Virus record (IMG/VR): IMGVR_UViG_3300006919_000574 | Span: 1 to 21,133 of that record | Length of the DNA: 21,133 nt | Reading direction: 5' to 3' (one strand) | Source of the DNA: a virus | Shown here: in pieces, positions 6,646-12,530 of the stretch | Layout: each line of letters starts with the position of its first letter | Numbering within the stretch: position 1 is the first letter of the stretch | The notes under the pieces: generated by a model | What the model was told of the DNA's origin: nothing | Seen by the model: only the letters and a program-made list of their open reading frames with translations | Databases searched by the model: none | Made by a program: the position numbers and the translations under genes

Positions 6646-7039
6646 GTCCGTACTCCTCTCTGATTAGTGCTGCAAATAGTTCCGTAGAAATATTCATAGC
6701 AATATTAAAATCTTCCATTTCAAATAAATTGTTTTTGATGGCGTAAGTGTTTGCAATCATTACACGCCAGTCTGATCTATCAGCTCTAAACCATAAGCAT
6801 GGCAAGAGTCTTACCTTCTTTGCTTGTGTGGTTGTTTGTTCCCAGAAGTTTTTTAAGTCTCCTGGTGTTATAACTTTTCTTCTTTTAACTTCGATTGCAA
6901 AACCATCTAAGCCAAGTAGGTCGTGACCACCGCCGAATGTTTGTGAGTAGTTTACTTCTAATTGGATACCTAAAAGTTCTTTGATTTCATCAATGACCTC
7001 TCGTTCTCCACGCCTACCTTTATTTCTAGCGTTGACCAA
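6617..7039 (-). CDS. Holliday-junction-resolvase-like PD-(D/E)XK nuclease
   Basis: This 140-aa protein begins with a basic helix, KGRRGEREVIDEIKELLG (Glu12/Glu14), then GGGHDLLGLDGFAIEVKRRK (36-55) with Asp40, Glu50 and Lys52. This is the complete E...D...ExK set of small resolvase-type PD-(D/E)XK enzymes such as archaeal Hjc and phage analogues. It would cut branched recombination or replication intermediates before packaging. The start is TTG at 7037-7039, one base after the upstream stop, with GGAG six bases before it. It overlaps the downstream nuclease by 29 bp. Nuclease fold is well supported; the junction-specific role is inferred from family and neighbours. Confidence 0.78.
   Translation of the reverse strand: MVNARNKGRRGEREVIDEIKELLGIQLEVNYSQTFGGGHDLLGLDGFAIEVKRRKVITPGDLKNFWEQTTTQAKKVRLLPCLWFRADRSDWRVMIANTYAIKNNLFEMEDFNIAMNISTELFAALIREEYGLVTRDIVTQ
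6643..6658 (-). promoter_or_regulatory. Ribosome-binding site that fixes a TTG start
   Basis: GAGGAG (minus strand, 6653-6658) lies seven bases before TTG at 6643-6645. It justifies the non-ATG start of the Fe-S nuclease and keeps its first cysteine. Confidence 0.7.
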
Positions 7040-7040
7040 G

Positions 7041-7223
7041 TTACTCTCCGACTTGTGATGATTCTTCTAGCTTTTTGATTTCCTCGAACTTGTATCTAAC
7101 TTGACCGCCTAACTTTACATACGATGGTCCTTTGCCATGTGAACGCCAGTTCTCTAAAGTTCTTGGAGACATTCCCCAACGCTCAGCAAGTTCGTTTTGA
7201 TTTAAAAATATTTTTTCTTCCAT
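7041..7223 (-). CDS. Excisionase-like HTH (MerR/HTH_17) protein
   Basis: This 60-aa protein has the HTH_17/AlpA layout: LNQNELAERWGMSPRTLENW (7-26) gives the helix-turn-helix and YVKLGGQVRYKFEEI (35-49) the short wing that ends in a R-Y/F-x-x-x-E/D-I motif. Such proteins bend DNA at attachment sites as Xis or act as small transcription regulators. It is the first gene of the leftward replication operon and lies 430 bp from the end of int, with the DUF3310 gene in between. ATG start with a weak AGGT upstream. Excisionase or early regulator cannot be decided from sequence. Confidence 0.75.
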   Translation of the reverse strand: MEEKIFLNQNELAERWGMSPRTLENWRSHGKGPSYVKLGGQVRYKFEEIKKLEESSQVGE

Positions 7224-7252
7224 GTTATTACCTATTACTTCGTGATTGTGAT

Positions 7253-7282
7253 ATTCTACTCGATGTAATTTTAATAAAGCAA
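7253..7282 (-). promoter_or_regulatory. Candidate promoter of the replication operon
   Basis: Minus-strand TTGCTT (7277-7282) and TAGAAT (7253-7258) are 18 bases apart; the -10 differs from TATAAT at one position. It ends 29 bases before the ATG of the excisionase-like gene. It is the best match in the 160-bp gap between the divergent genes. I see no convincing promoter for the plus-strand gene, though the gap is AT-rich. Confidence 0.5.
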
Positions 7283-7383
7283 GTAGCTGAACAAAAATAA
7301 TAGAAATAATATTGAGATTTAAACTACAGAAAAAAATTACATAAAATTTATCAATAAAATTAAATCATTATTTGGAGGAATAA

Positions 7384-7659
7384 ATGAGTATAGATAATGC
7401 AACACCTGAAGAGTGGGATAGAGCCAGAATGAAAGCAACACAAAAACAAATTGGTGGAAGCCATTACAAAGATAAAGGCATACAACCATTGGAGTATGCT
7501 TACAGTAATGGATTAACGCCTAACTTAACTAATGTAGTTAAGTATGTAACCAGAGAAAAAGAAGATAGAGTGAAAGACTTACGAAAAGCCATTCACTATA
7601 TCGAACTTGAATTAGAAATGGTCTACGGTGTTGACCCAGACGGTAACCCTTTAGATTAA
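7384..7659 (+). CDS. DUF3310 family protein
   Basis: The only plus-strand gene, 91 aa. KQIGGSHYKDKGIQPLEYAY (residues 21-40) followed by NVVKYVTREK and DLRKAIHYIELELE is the hallmark of DUF3310, a small phage family. Part of phage T7 gp1.7, which has nucleotide kinase activity, is related to it. Whether this short form has any kinase activity cannot be told; no P-loop is present. GGAGG lies five bases before the ATG, a strong ribosome site. It diverges from the excisionase-like gene and converges on int. Its TAA (7657-7659) overlaps the stop of int on the other strand inside TTAATTAATTAA. Confidence 0.82.
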   Translation: MSIDNATPEEWDRARMKATQKQIGGSHYKDKGIQPLEYAYSNGLTPNLTNVVKYVTREKEDRVKDLRKAIHYIELELEMVYGVDPDGNPLD

Positions 7660-8774
7660 TTAATTAACTTTACAGAACCATCATCTATTGCATTACCAAC
7701 TAAGCTGGCATTTGTAGTAGATGTTTGGTCGTAGATGTGCATATATCTATCCATTGATGCTAGACTTGTATGACCAAGTAAAGTTCCAACTTCTTTAGTA
7801 GACATCTTCCCAGAGTTTATAGCTGTTGAGGCATAAGAGTGTCTTAGATCATGCAGTTGTAAATCTGGACAACCGCATACTTCTCTTGTTTTATTCCAAA
7901 TTTTTCTAACACTTTTTACTTTAACTATAGTGCTGTCTTCAGACTTATTAGTTAAATTATTTAGCTTATAAATAATTTTCATAGCCTGGTCGTTTAACCA
8001 AATAACTCTTTTCTTATTTGTTTTTAACCCAGTCTTATGGTCTAAAACTGGTAATTCTATTCTATTACCTCTCTCATCTTGGACTAGATGTTTCCATTTA
8101 GCTTTAGATATTTCATCGCCTCTGGCACCAGTAAAGAACTGTAGTCCTATTTTAGATACTGAATATATAAGACTAGGGTCTTCTTCATATCTTCTGGCTA
8201 GTTCTATAAAGATAGCTTTCTTTTCTTCATCTGTGTAATACCTACTTCTTGCCACCTCATAGTTTTTGCTTATCTTTTTAGTAGGGTTTTTATCTAACAG
8301 TTCCAATACATCGATAGAATAGTAGTAAGCTGCTTTTAAAAATACTAAACATTTATTTGCTACCGTTGGACTTCTTTTTGTTAGCTCCTGGAACCATTGT
8401 ACTAAATCACTTTTACTAACCTTTGACGCGGTAGTATTACCAAAGAAGGGTTGTATGTTTTTTATATAAATATTTTCTTTTGTTTTTGTTTCTTGATTTT
8501 TATGTTGCAAACTTTTGATGTAGTTCTCCCACATATTATCGACTGTATATTCATTTGCCTTTTGTTTCTTTTTCTTTTCTTCAAAAGGATCAATACCTTG
8601 TGCAATTAAACCTAATATCTTTTGTGCTTCTTTTCTTGCAATGTTTATTAATACATTTCTTGGTGCTATTTTTTTCTCTCTTCTTTTGCCATCAATTCTG
8701 CAATGAATATAGTATCCAGTTGGATAGATTTTAAGACTATTTATTTGTTTATCAGTTGTGTATTTTGCCGCCAT
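7656..8774 (-). CDS. int: Tyrosine recombinase / phage integrase
   Basis: This 372-aa integrase has all tyrosine-recombinase landmarks: Arg218 in GARGDE, Lys247 in HKTG, His308 and Arg311 in LHDLRHS, His335 in LLGHTS, and the nucleophile Tyr344 in MDRYMHI. Residues 1-60 resemble the arm-type DNA-binding domain (YYIHCRIDGKRREKKI), and 75-165 the SAM-like core-binding domain. It catalyses integration at the adjacent attachment site and, with an Xis, excision. The ATG has GGGAG six bases upstream. Its 5' leader contains one of the two 20-bp arm-like repeats, so Int binding could repress its own gene. Its stop overlaps that of the convergent DUF3310 gene by 4 bp. Confidence 0.95.
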   Translation of the reverse strand: MAAKYTTDKQINSLKIYPTGYYIHCRIDGKRREKKIAPRNVLINIARKEAQKILGLIAQGIDPFEEKKKKQKANEYTVDNMWENYIKSLQHKNQETKTKENIYIKNIQPFFGNTTASKVSKSDLVQWFQELTKRSPTVANKCLVFLKAAYYYSIDVLELLDKNPTKKISKNYEVARSRYYTDEEKKAIFIELARRYEEDPSLIYSVSKIGLQFFTGARGDEISKAKWKHLVQDERGNRIELPVLDHKTGLKTNKKRVIWLNDQAMKIIYKLNNLTNKSEDSTIVKVKSVRKIWNKTREVCGCPDLQLHDLRHSYASTAINSGKMSTKEVGTLLGHTSLASMDRYMHIYDQTSTTNASLVGNAIDDGSVKLIN

Positions 8775-8785
8775 TGTTTGCTCCC

Positions 8786-8805
8786 ATCCGTCATATATCC
8801 GTCAT
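8786..8805. repeat. Arm-type direct repeat, left copy
   Basis: ATCCGTCATATATCCGTCAT is itself two ATCCGTCAT units 11 bp apart. An identical 20-mer lies at 9036-9055. It is in the int leader, 12 bp before the ATG. Paired short direct repeats on both sides of a core are the usual arm sites of lambda-type integrases. Confidence 0.75.
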
Positions 8806-8848
8806 TTAAGAGCGGACAGACGTGTATTTCAATTACCTATAGTGTATT

Positions 8849-8876
8849 AATATAACTGATTTTATGGCGGAAACAA
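8849..8876 (-). promoter_or_regulatory. Candidate int promoter
   Basis: Minus-strand TTGTTT (8871-8876) and TATATT (8849-8854) are 16 bases apart, upstream of int with a leader of about 70 bases that includes the left arm repeat. The -10 differs from TATAAT at one base; the -35 is weak. Confidence 0.4.
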
Positions 8877-8902
8877 AGGGTTATTTTAAAAAAATATAAT
8901 TT

Positions 8903-8915
8903 TATCAATTAGTTA
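8903..8915 (+). promoter_or_regulatory. IHF consensus site in the attachment region
   Basis: TATCAATTAGTTA matches the IHF consensus WATCAANNNNTTR at every fixed position. It lies in a very AT-rich tract 20 bp from the tRNA-like core, between core and left arm repeat, where IHF bends DNA in lambda-type intasomes. A 13-base degenerate match in AT-rich DNA can arise by chance, but the location is apt. Confidence 0.55.
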
Positions 8916-8934
8916 AAAAATTAAAAAAAAATAT

Positions 8935-8972
8935 TTAAAAGGGAATTGCTCTACCAACTGAGCTAAGGGCCC
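8935..8972 (-). other. attP core: 5' half of a tRNA-Lys(UUU) gene
   Basis: Read on the minus strand from 8972, the sequence is GGGCCCT TA, D-arm GCTCAGTTGGTAGAGC, A, then anticodon stem ATTCC and loop CTTTTAA: tRNA positions 1-38 with anticodon TTT. After position 38 it turns into an A/T run, so the 3' strand of the anticodon stem, T-arm and acceptor 3' end are absent. It cannot be a working tRNA. A truncated tRNA beside an integrase, flanked by arm-like repeats, marks the phage attachment core. The shared block is the 5' part of the tRNA, not the 3' part that most integrases use. Confidence 0.85.
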
Positions 8973-9006
8973 ACACGCAGAAATCAGCCATTTTTTAGGG
9001 TATTTA

Positions 9007-9030
9007 GAGAAGCTAAACATATAGCTTTTC
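9007..9030. other. Imperfect inverted repeat near the attachment core
   Basis: GAGAAGCTA and TAGCTTTTC form arms (eight of nine pairs) around AACATA. It follows the end of the PD-(D/E)XK gene on the minus strand but has no T-run, so a weak terminator or a protein site in the attachment region are both possible. Confidence 0.35.
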
Positions 9031-9035
9031 TACCT

Positions 9036-9055
9036 ATCCGTCATATATCCGTCAT
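9036..9055. repeat. Arm-type direct repeat, right copy
   Basis: This copy is identical over 20 bp, and in the same orientation, to 8786-8805; the two start 250 bp apart and bracket the tRNA-like core. It overlaps the last five codons, including the stop, of the endonuclease gene, so the coding end and the arm site share sequence. Confidence 0.75.
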
Positions 9056-9457
9056 GCTTAAAGATTTCATAGCATCTTTAAAACTTTGGATAGAATTGGT
9101 CGACTTCATAATTTCGTCCTTTATCGTGATTTGTGTGGTTTGACAATCACAAAAGGCTCTAAAACATATAGTCTGGTATTCAAGATTTACCATAGCGACA
9201 ATATCAATTTGATTTTTTTTATAATGTCTTCCTGTTGTTGTTCTGCCTTTGCGTAAATCAAATCGCCAGTTTTTTTTTCTCTTTTCTATATGTGTAACTG
9301 TTTTAACCTGGCATCGGTAGAGTTTACTTTTCCATTCAAAGATTAAATCCGCATGGGATGTATGAGGCATTACTGTGACGGTGTCTGATTCTCTCGCAAT
9401 AACTGAGCAAGCTAGGTACTCTCCACTCCTACCTATCCGCTCCGTTTTGCGTGTCAT
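9041..9457 (-). CDS. Small PD-(D/E)XK endonuclease
   Basis: This 138-aa basic protein has G-R-S-G-E (Glu13), HADLIF with Asp37, and RCQVKTV with Gln50 and Lys52. It is a PD-(D/E)XK core with Gln replacing the central acid, as in the group I intron endonuclease-like family (PF11645-type). A basic, aromatic middle (KRKKNWRFDLRKGR) could bind DNA. It is the last leftward gene before the attachment site, 11 bp after the ejection-protein gene, and no strong ribosome site precedes its ATG. Possible roles are junction cutting, host-DNA degradation, or a homing or recombination aid. In the integrated state it would lie at one end of the prophage next to the host tRNA. Confidence 0.65.
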   Translation of the reverse strand: MTRKTERIGRSGEYLACSVIARESDTVTVMPHTSHADLIFEWKSKLYRCQVKTVTHIEKRKKNWRFDLRKGRTTTGRHYKKNQIDIVAMVNLEYQTICFRAFCDCQTTQITIKDEIMKSTNSIQSFKDAMKSLSMTDI

Positions 9458-9468
9458 GGTATGTCATG

Positions 9469-11451
9469 TTAGTTGTTACCGAGTATCTGATCCTCAACAA
9501 CTGGAACTAGGGGTTGTACTGCAACCGTTGAAGCTGGTAAACCGCTTGGCAATGATTGTGGTAAGAAGTTTAAAAACTTTCTTAAGAATTCTTTTTGTGC
9601 TTCTTTGTTTCCAGTATTTGCTTGCTTAATCAATTCTTTGTTAAATGGTTTTGATAAAAATCTGTTTAAACCATACATCATTCCTAAACCAGCAAAAGCA
9701 CCAATACCACCGCTTGCACTTGCTCCTGTCATACCAACCATAGCACTAGGTCCTAATGAGTTAGCAGCTCTAAGCATACCTGATCTTTGTATAAATTGAT
9801 TAACTTCTGGTAATACTTCTGGGAACTCTCTTAATGCACCTAATAGATTAGATAAATCATCTATGTTTGTATGTTTGTAAGTTTTTAATAATTCTTTAGT
9901 AGCTTCATACTGCATACTTTGCGGATTTGATAAACCAAGCTCATCAAATAATTTAGCAAAATCTCTTTTTTCTGATTTTATATATTTACCAAAAATATCA
10001 TCTAAATAATTTGCAGCCAATTCATTAACTTGTTTATCACCGACTAAAGCTCTCAGCTCTCTTACTGCTTCTGGACTTTTGTTTTTACCAAAAGTTTTGC
10101 TATATAAGTCTTCTATTCTTGCGGTAGGAGGTCTGCCAATACCAGGTCTTAATGCTCCTCTTCCTAATGCTCTTTGGAATTCTTTACCTGTTTTGTTTTC
10201 TACTTTTTGCATATAGTTTTTAAACATCTTATCACCAGCAGAATATAAACGACCAGCTTCATCTCTTGGGTCTCTAAGCTGTCTTTTCATTGTATCTAGT
10301 AATGCGTTTGCGGTTCTAAAGGCATAATTATTTGGTACTTGAGATACTGCTGGATCATATTTTTTAGACAAATCTGTAATTCTTGTATCAAGTGCTTTTA
10401 CATCATTAAATTTTATTTTATTACCTTTGTTAATTTTTAATTCATCTAACAAATCTACTATTTCTTTTGGAGCATCTGTAAATTTACTTGGTGAAGTAAC
10501 TCTATTTGCAGTATTCGCTAAAGGAGTCATATCAAAAAACTCACCCTTTGCTTTATTTATAGAGTCTGCTTTTTTATAAACTGTTGAATATGATTTTCTC
10601 CAAGTATTAAAGTTTTCTAAACCAACTTCTTTGATTAAATCCGATCTTTCAGACTCGCTCAATGGTTTTAATTTTGCAGATGGAGATATTCTTTTATCTA
10701 ATGCTTTATTAACTTGTTCAAAAACATTTTTTAATTGTGCTTGTCCTGGTTTACCAGCTAAAGGCATACGATTTGATAAATCATAAGCACCTCTTACAAA
10801 AGGAGATGAGCTTGCTTGACCAAGTGATAATTCAATACCTTCCTTGCCTAGTAGTTCTGCTTTTTTAGCCGCATCATCAGTAATACCTAATGCCTTTTCA
10901 GCAAAACCAACTCTTTGACCTGAACTTGGTACTACTCCAGCTAATTTATCAGCACCTTTAGTTATTATATTTTTACCACCAGTTATTCCTTCTTTAATAG
11001 TTGATGATAAAAATTTACCTGCTCCTGGAGCTGCGGCTGTTAAAGCAGTATCAATAGTTCCTGTGATGACCGCATCTTTTGCTCTTTGACCAGCAGAAGG
11101 TGATGGCATATTTGGAGAAACTATATCTCCTATAAAATCTGTTAATAGTGAACCACCGCCTGCTCCAACTCCAGCACCAACAGCCATGCCAGGTAAACCA
11201 CCAGGAATACCAGCGATAGCACCACCGATACCACCAGCGACTTCTAATACTGGCTCTACAAAACCAGGAAGTCTGCCAGGATATTCATTAGGGCCGATTA
11301 AACCAAGCTCAACACCAGCATCTCTTACTCTTGTGTTAAAAGTAAGTTCATCAATTTTACCTTCTTGAAGTAACTTGAAGCCATCAGCTTTTAACTCTTC
11401 AAATATTTTTTGTGCTTGTTGTTTTTGTTGAAGCTCTTGATAGGTAGCCAT
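9469..11451 (-). CDS. Putative ejection (internal virion) protein, 660 aa
   Basis: A 660-aa protein with a charged helical N-terminus. A Gly/Ala/Pro-rich hydrophobic stretch follows (about 62-110, for example GGAIAGIPGGLPGMAVGAG), then a long Lys-rich helical middle, and a second Gly-rich hydrophobic stretch near residues 570-605 (SASGGIGAFAGLGMMYGLN). Large helical proteins with membrane-seeking glycine-rich segments, coded in series after the tail genes, are typical of the DNA-ejection proteins of short-tailed phages. No lysozyme or transglycosylase motif is visible. It follows the 358-aa gene by two bases. Function is inferred from composition and place. Confidence 0.55.
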   Translation of the reverse strand: MATYQELQQKQQAQKIFEELKADGFKLLQEGKIDELTFNTRVRDAGVELGLIGPNEYPGRLPGFVEPVLEVAGGIGGAIAGIPGGLPGMAVGAGVGAGGGSLLTDFIGDIVSPNMPSPSAGQRAKDAVITGTIDTALTAAAPGAGKFLSSTIKEGITGGKNIITKGADKLAGVVPSSGQRVGFAEKALGITDDAAKKAELLGKEGIELSLGQASSSPFVRGAYDLSNRMPLAGKPGQAQLKNVFEQVNKALDKRISPSAKLKPLSESERSDLIKEVGLENFNTWRKSYSTVYKKADSINKAKGEFFDMTPLANTANRVTSPSKFTDAPKEIVDLLDELKINKGNKIKFNDVKALDTRITDLSKKYDPAVSQVPNNYAFRTANALLDTMKRQLRDPRDEAGRLYSAGDKMFKNYMQKVENKTGKEFQRALGRGALRPGIGRPPTARIEDLYSKTFGKNKSPEAVRELRALVGDKQVNELAANYLDDIFGKYIKSEKRDFAKLFDELGLSNPQSMQYEATKELLKTYKHTNIDDLSNLLGALREFPEVLPEVNQFIQRSGMLRAANSLGPSAMVGMTGASASGGIGAFAGLGMMYGLNRFLSKPFNKELIKQANTGNKEAQKEFLRKFLNFLPQSLPSGLPASTVAVQPLVPVVEDQILGNN

Positions 11452-11453
11452 GA

Positions 11454-12530
11454 TTAAAAATCATTTCCTTTATTTATAAAATAGTTGTTATATTTTCCTT
11501 CGGATACAAAATTTGTATCTGCTTTTACTGAAACACTATCTTTAGGAGCTAACGATGCTGTTGCTGCTTCTAGTTTTTTTAATAAAGTTTTTGATTTTAC
11601 TAATTCTTCTCTATACTTTTCTTTCGTAGCATCGCTAACATTTTCACTTCTAATTCCTTGTTCTAAATTTGCAATTCTTGATTGTGTTTGTATTTTAAAA
11701 TTTGAATATTTTTGAAAAGCATCCGCTTCAGAAGTTGCAGAACCCTCTGGAATATTCTTTTTAATTTCGCCTAAAAGTAAATTACTTGGTCTACCAGTAT
11801 AATCATTTGCTAATGTTGCTAAAATTTCTAAGTTTAAATTATCTCTATCTCTTATAGCTGCTGCTGTATCACCAGCAGGATCAGCACCAAATAAAAATCT
11901 TGATGGTTTATTTATAATATTTTCTTGAAATGCATCAACAGGCCCAAATGCTTGGTCTAAATTAGAATAGTCATTTTGCATACCTGTATCTTTGTTTAAA
12001 GTTTCAACAATTTCATTTGTTTCATCAATAATACTTTGACCTGAAGAAACATTTAAGTTTTTAACCTCGTTTGGTTTTAAACCACCAACAACTATTGCGT
12101 TTGCTTGTTCTGGTGTGTAACCAGCATTAATTAAAGATTGTATTTGTCTTTGTTCTGCCATTCCTGCTATTTCACCAGCTTGCAAGTTTTGTTGATATTG
12201 AAATGCAGCACTAGGACCAAAAGTTTTATATATTTGTTGTTGCTCTGGACTCATAGCATTAATTGCTTTTTCCTGCTCTGCTTTCCTCTTAGCATCTTCT
12301 TCATCTAATTGTCTTTGTTTGATTGCGTTTTGCGCTTGAGCAATTCTTGACGGATCGCCAGATTGTTGTGCGCCAATAAGATTCATAGCCTCACTAAACT
12401 TTTGCAAGCCTTCAATTTGCATTTGTCTTCTATCGCCTTTTGGTAAATTCAAAAATTGATCTGTTGGCATACGATTATCCATACCGTATTGACCAAAAGC
12501 ACTTCCTATTTTTTGAAATATATTTGCCAT
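11454..12530 (-). CDS. Putative ejection/virion protein, 358 aa
   Basis: A 358-aa Gln- and Ala-rich, mostly helical protein. Coiled-coil-like segments lie at about 60-95 (QAQNAIKQRQLDEEDAKRKA) and 275-330 (IANLEQGIR, then KEKYREELVKSKTLLKKLE). I do not recognise a named domain. Its ATG immediately follows the stop of the 711-aa S74 protein gene, and it ends two bases before the 660-aa ejection-like gene. The arrangement of two or three consecutive helical proteins after tail genes recalls the ejection protein sets of P22 and T7. Role is inferred from position and composition. Confidence 0.5.
   Translation of the reverse strand: MANIFQKIGSAFGQYGMDNRMPTDQFLNLPKGDRRQMQIEGLQKFSEAMNLIGAQQSGDPSRIAQAQNAIKQRQLDEEDAKRKAEQEKAINAMSPEQQQIYKTFGPSAAFQYQQNLQAGEIAGMAEQRQIQSLINAGYTPEQANAIVVGGLKPNEVKNLNVSSGQSIIDETNEIVETLNKDTGMQNDYSNLDQAFGPVDAFQENIINKPSRFLFGADPAGDTAAAIRDRDNLNLEILATLANDYTGRPSNLLLGEIKKNIPEGSATSEADAFQKYSNFKIQTQSRIANLEQGIRSENVSDATKEKYREELVKSKTLLKKLEAATASLAPKDSVSVKADTNFVSEGKYNNYFINKGNDF

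Noticed and set aside
8935-8972. A functional tRNA-Lys gene
   Set aside because: Only positions 1-38 are present; the 3' anticodon strand, T-arm and acceptor 3' end are replaced by an A/T run.
9007-9030. An intrinsic terminator for the late operon
   Set aside because: The stem is AT-rich and not followed by a T-run on the minus strand, so it is kept only as an inverted repeat.
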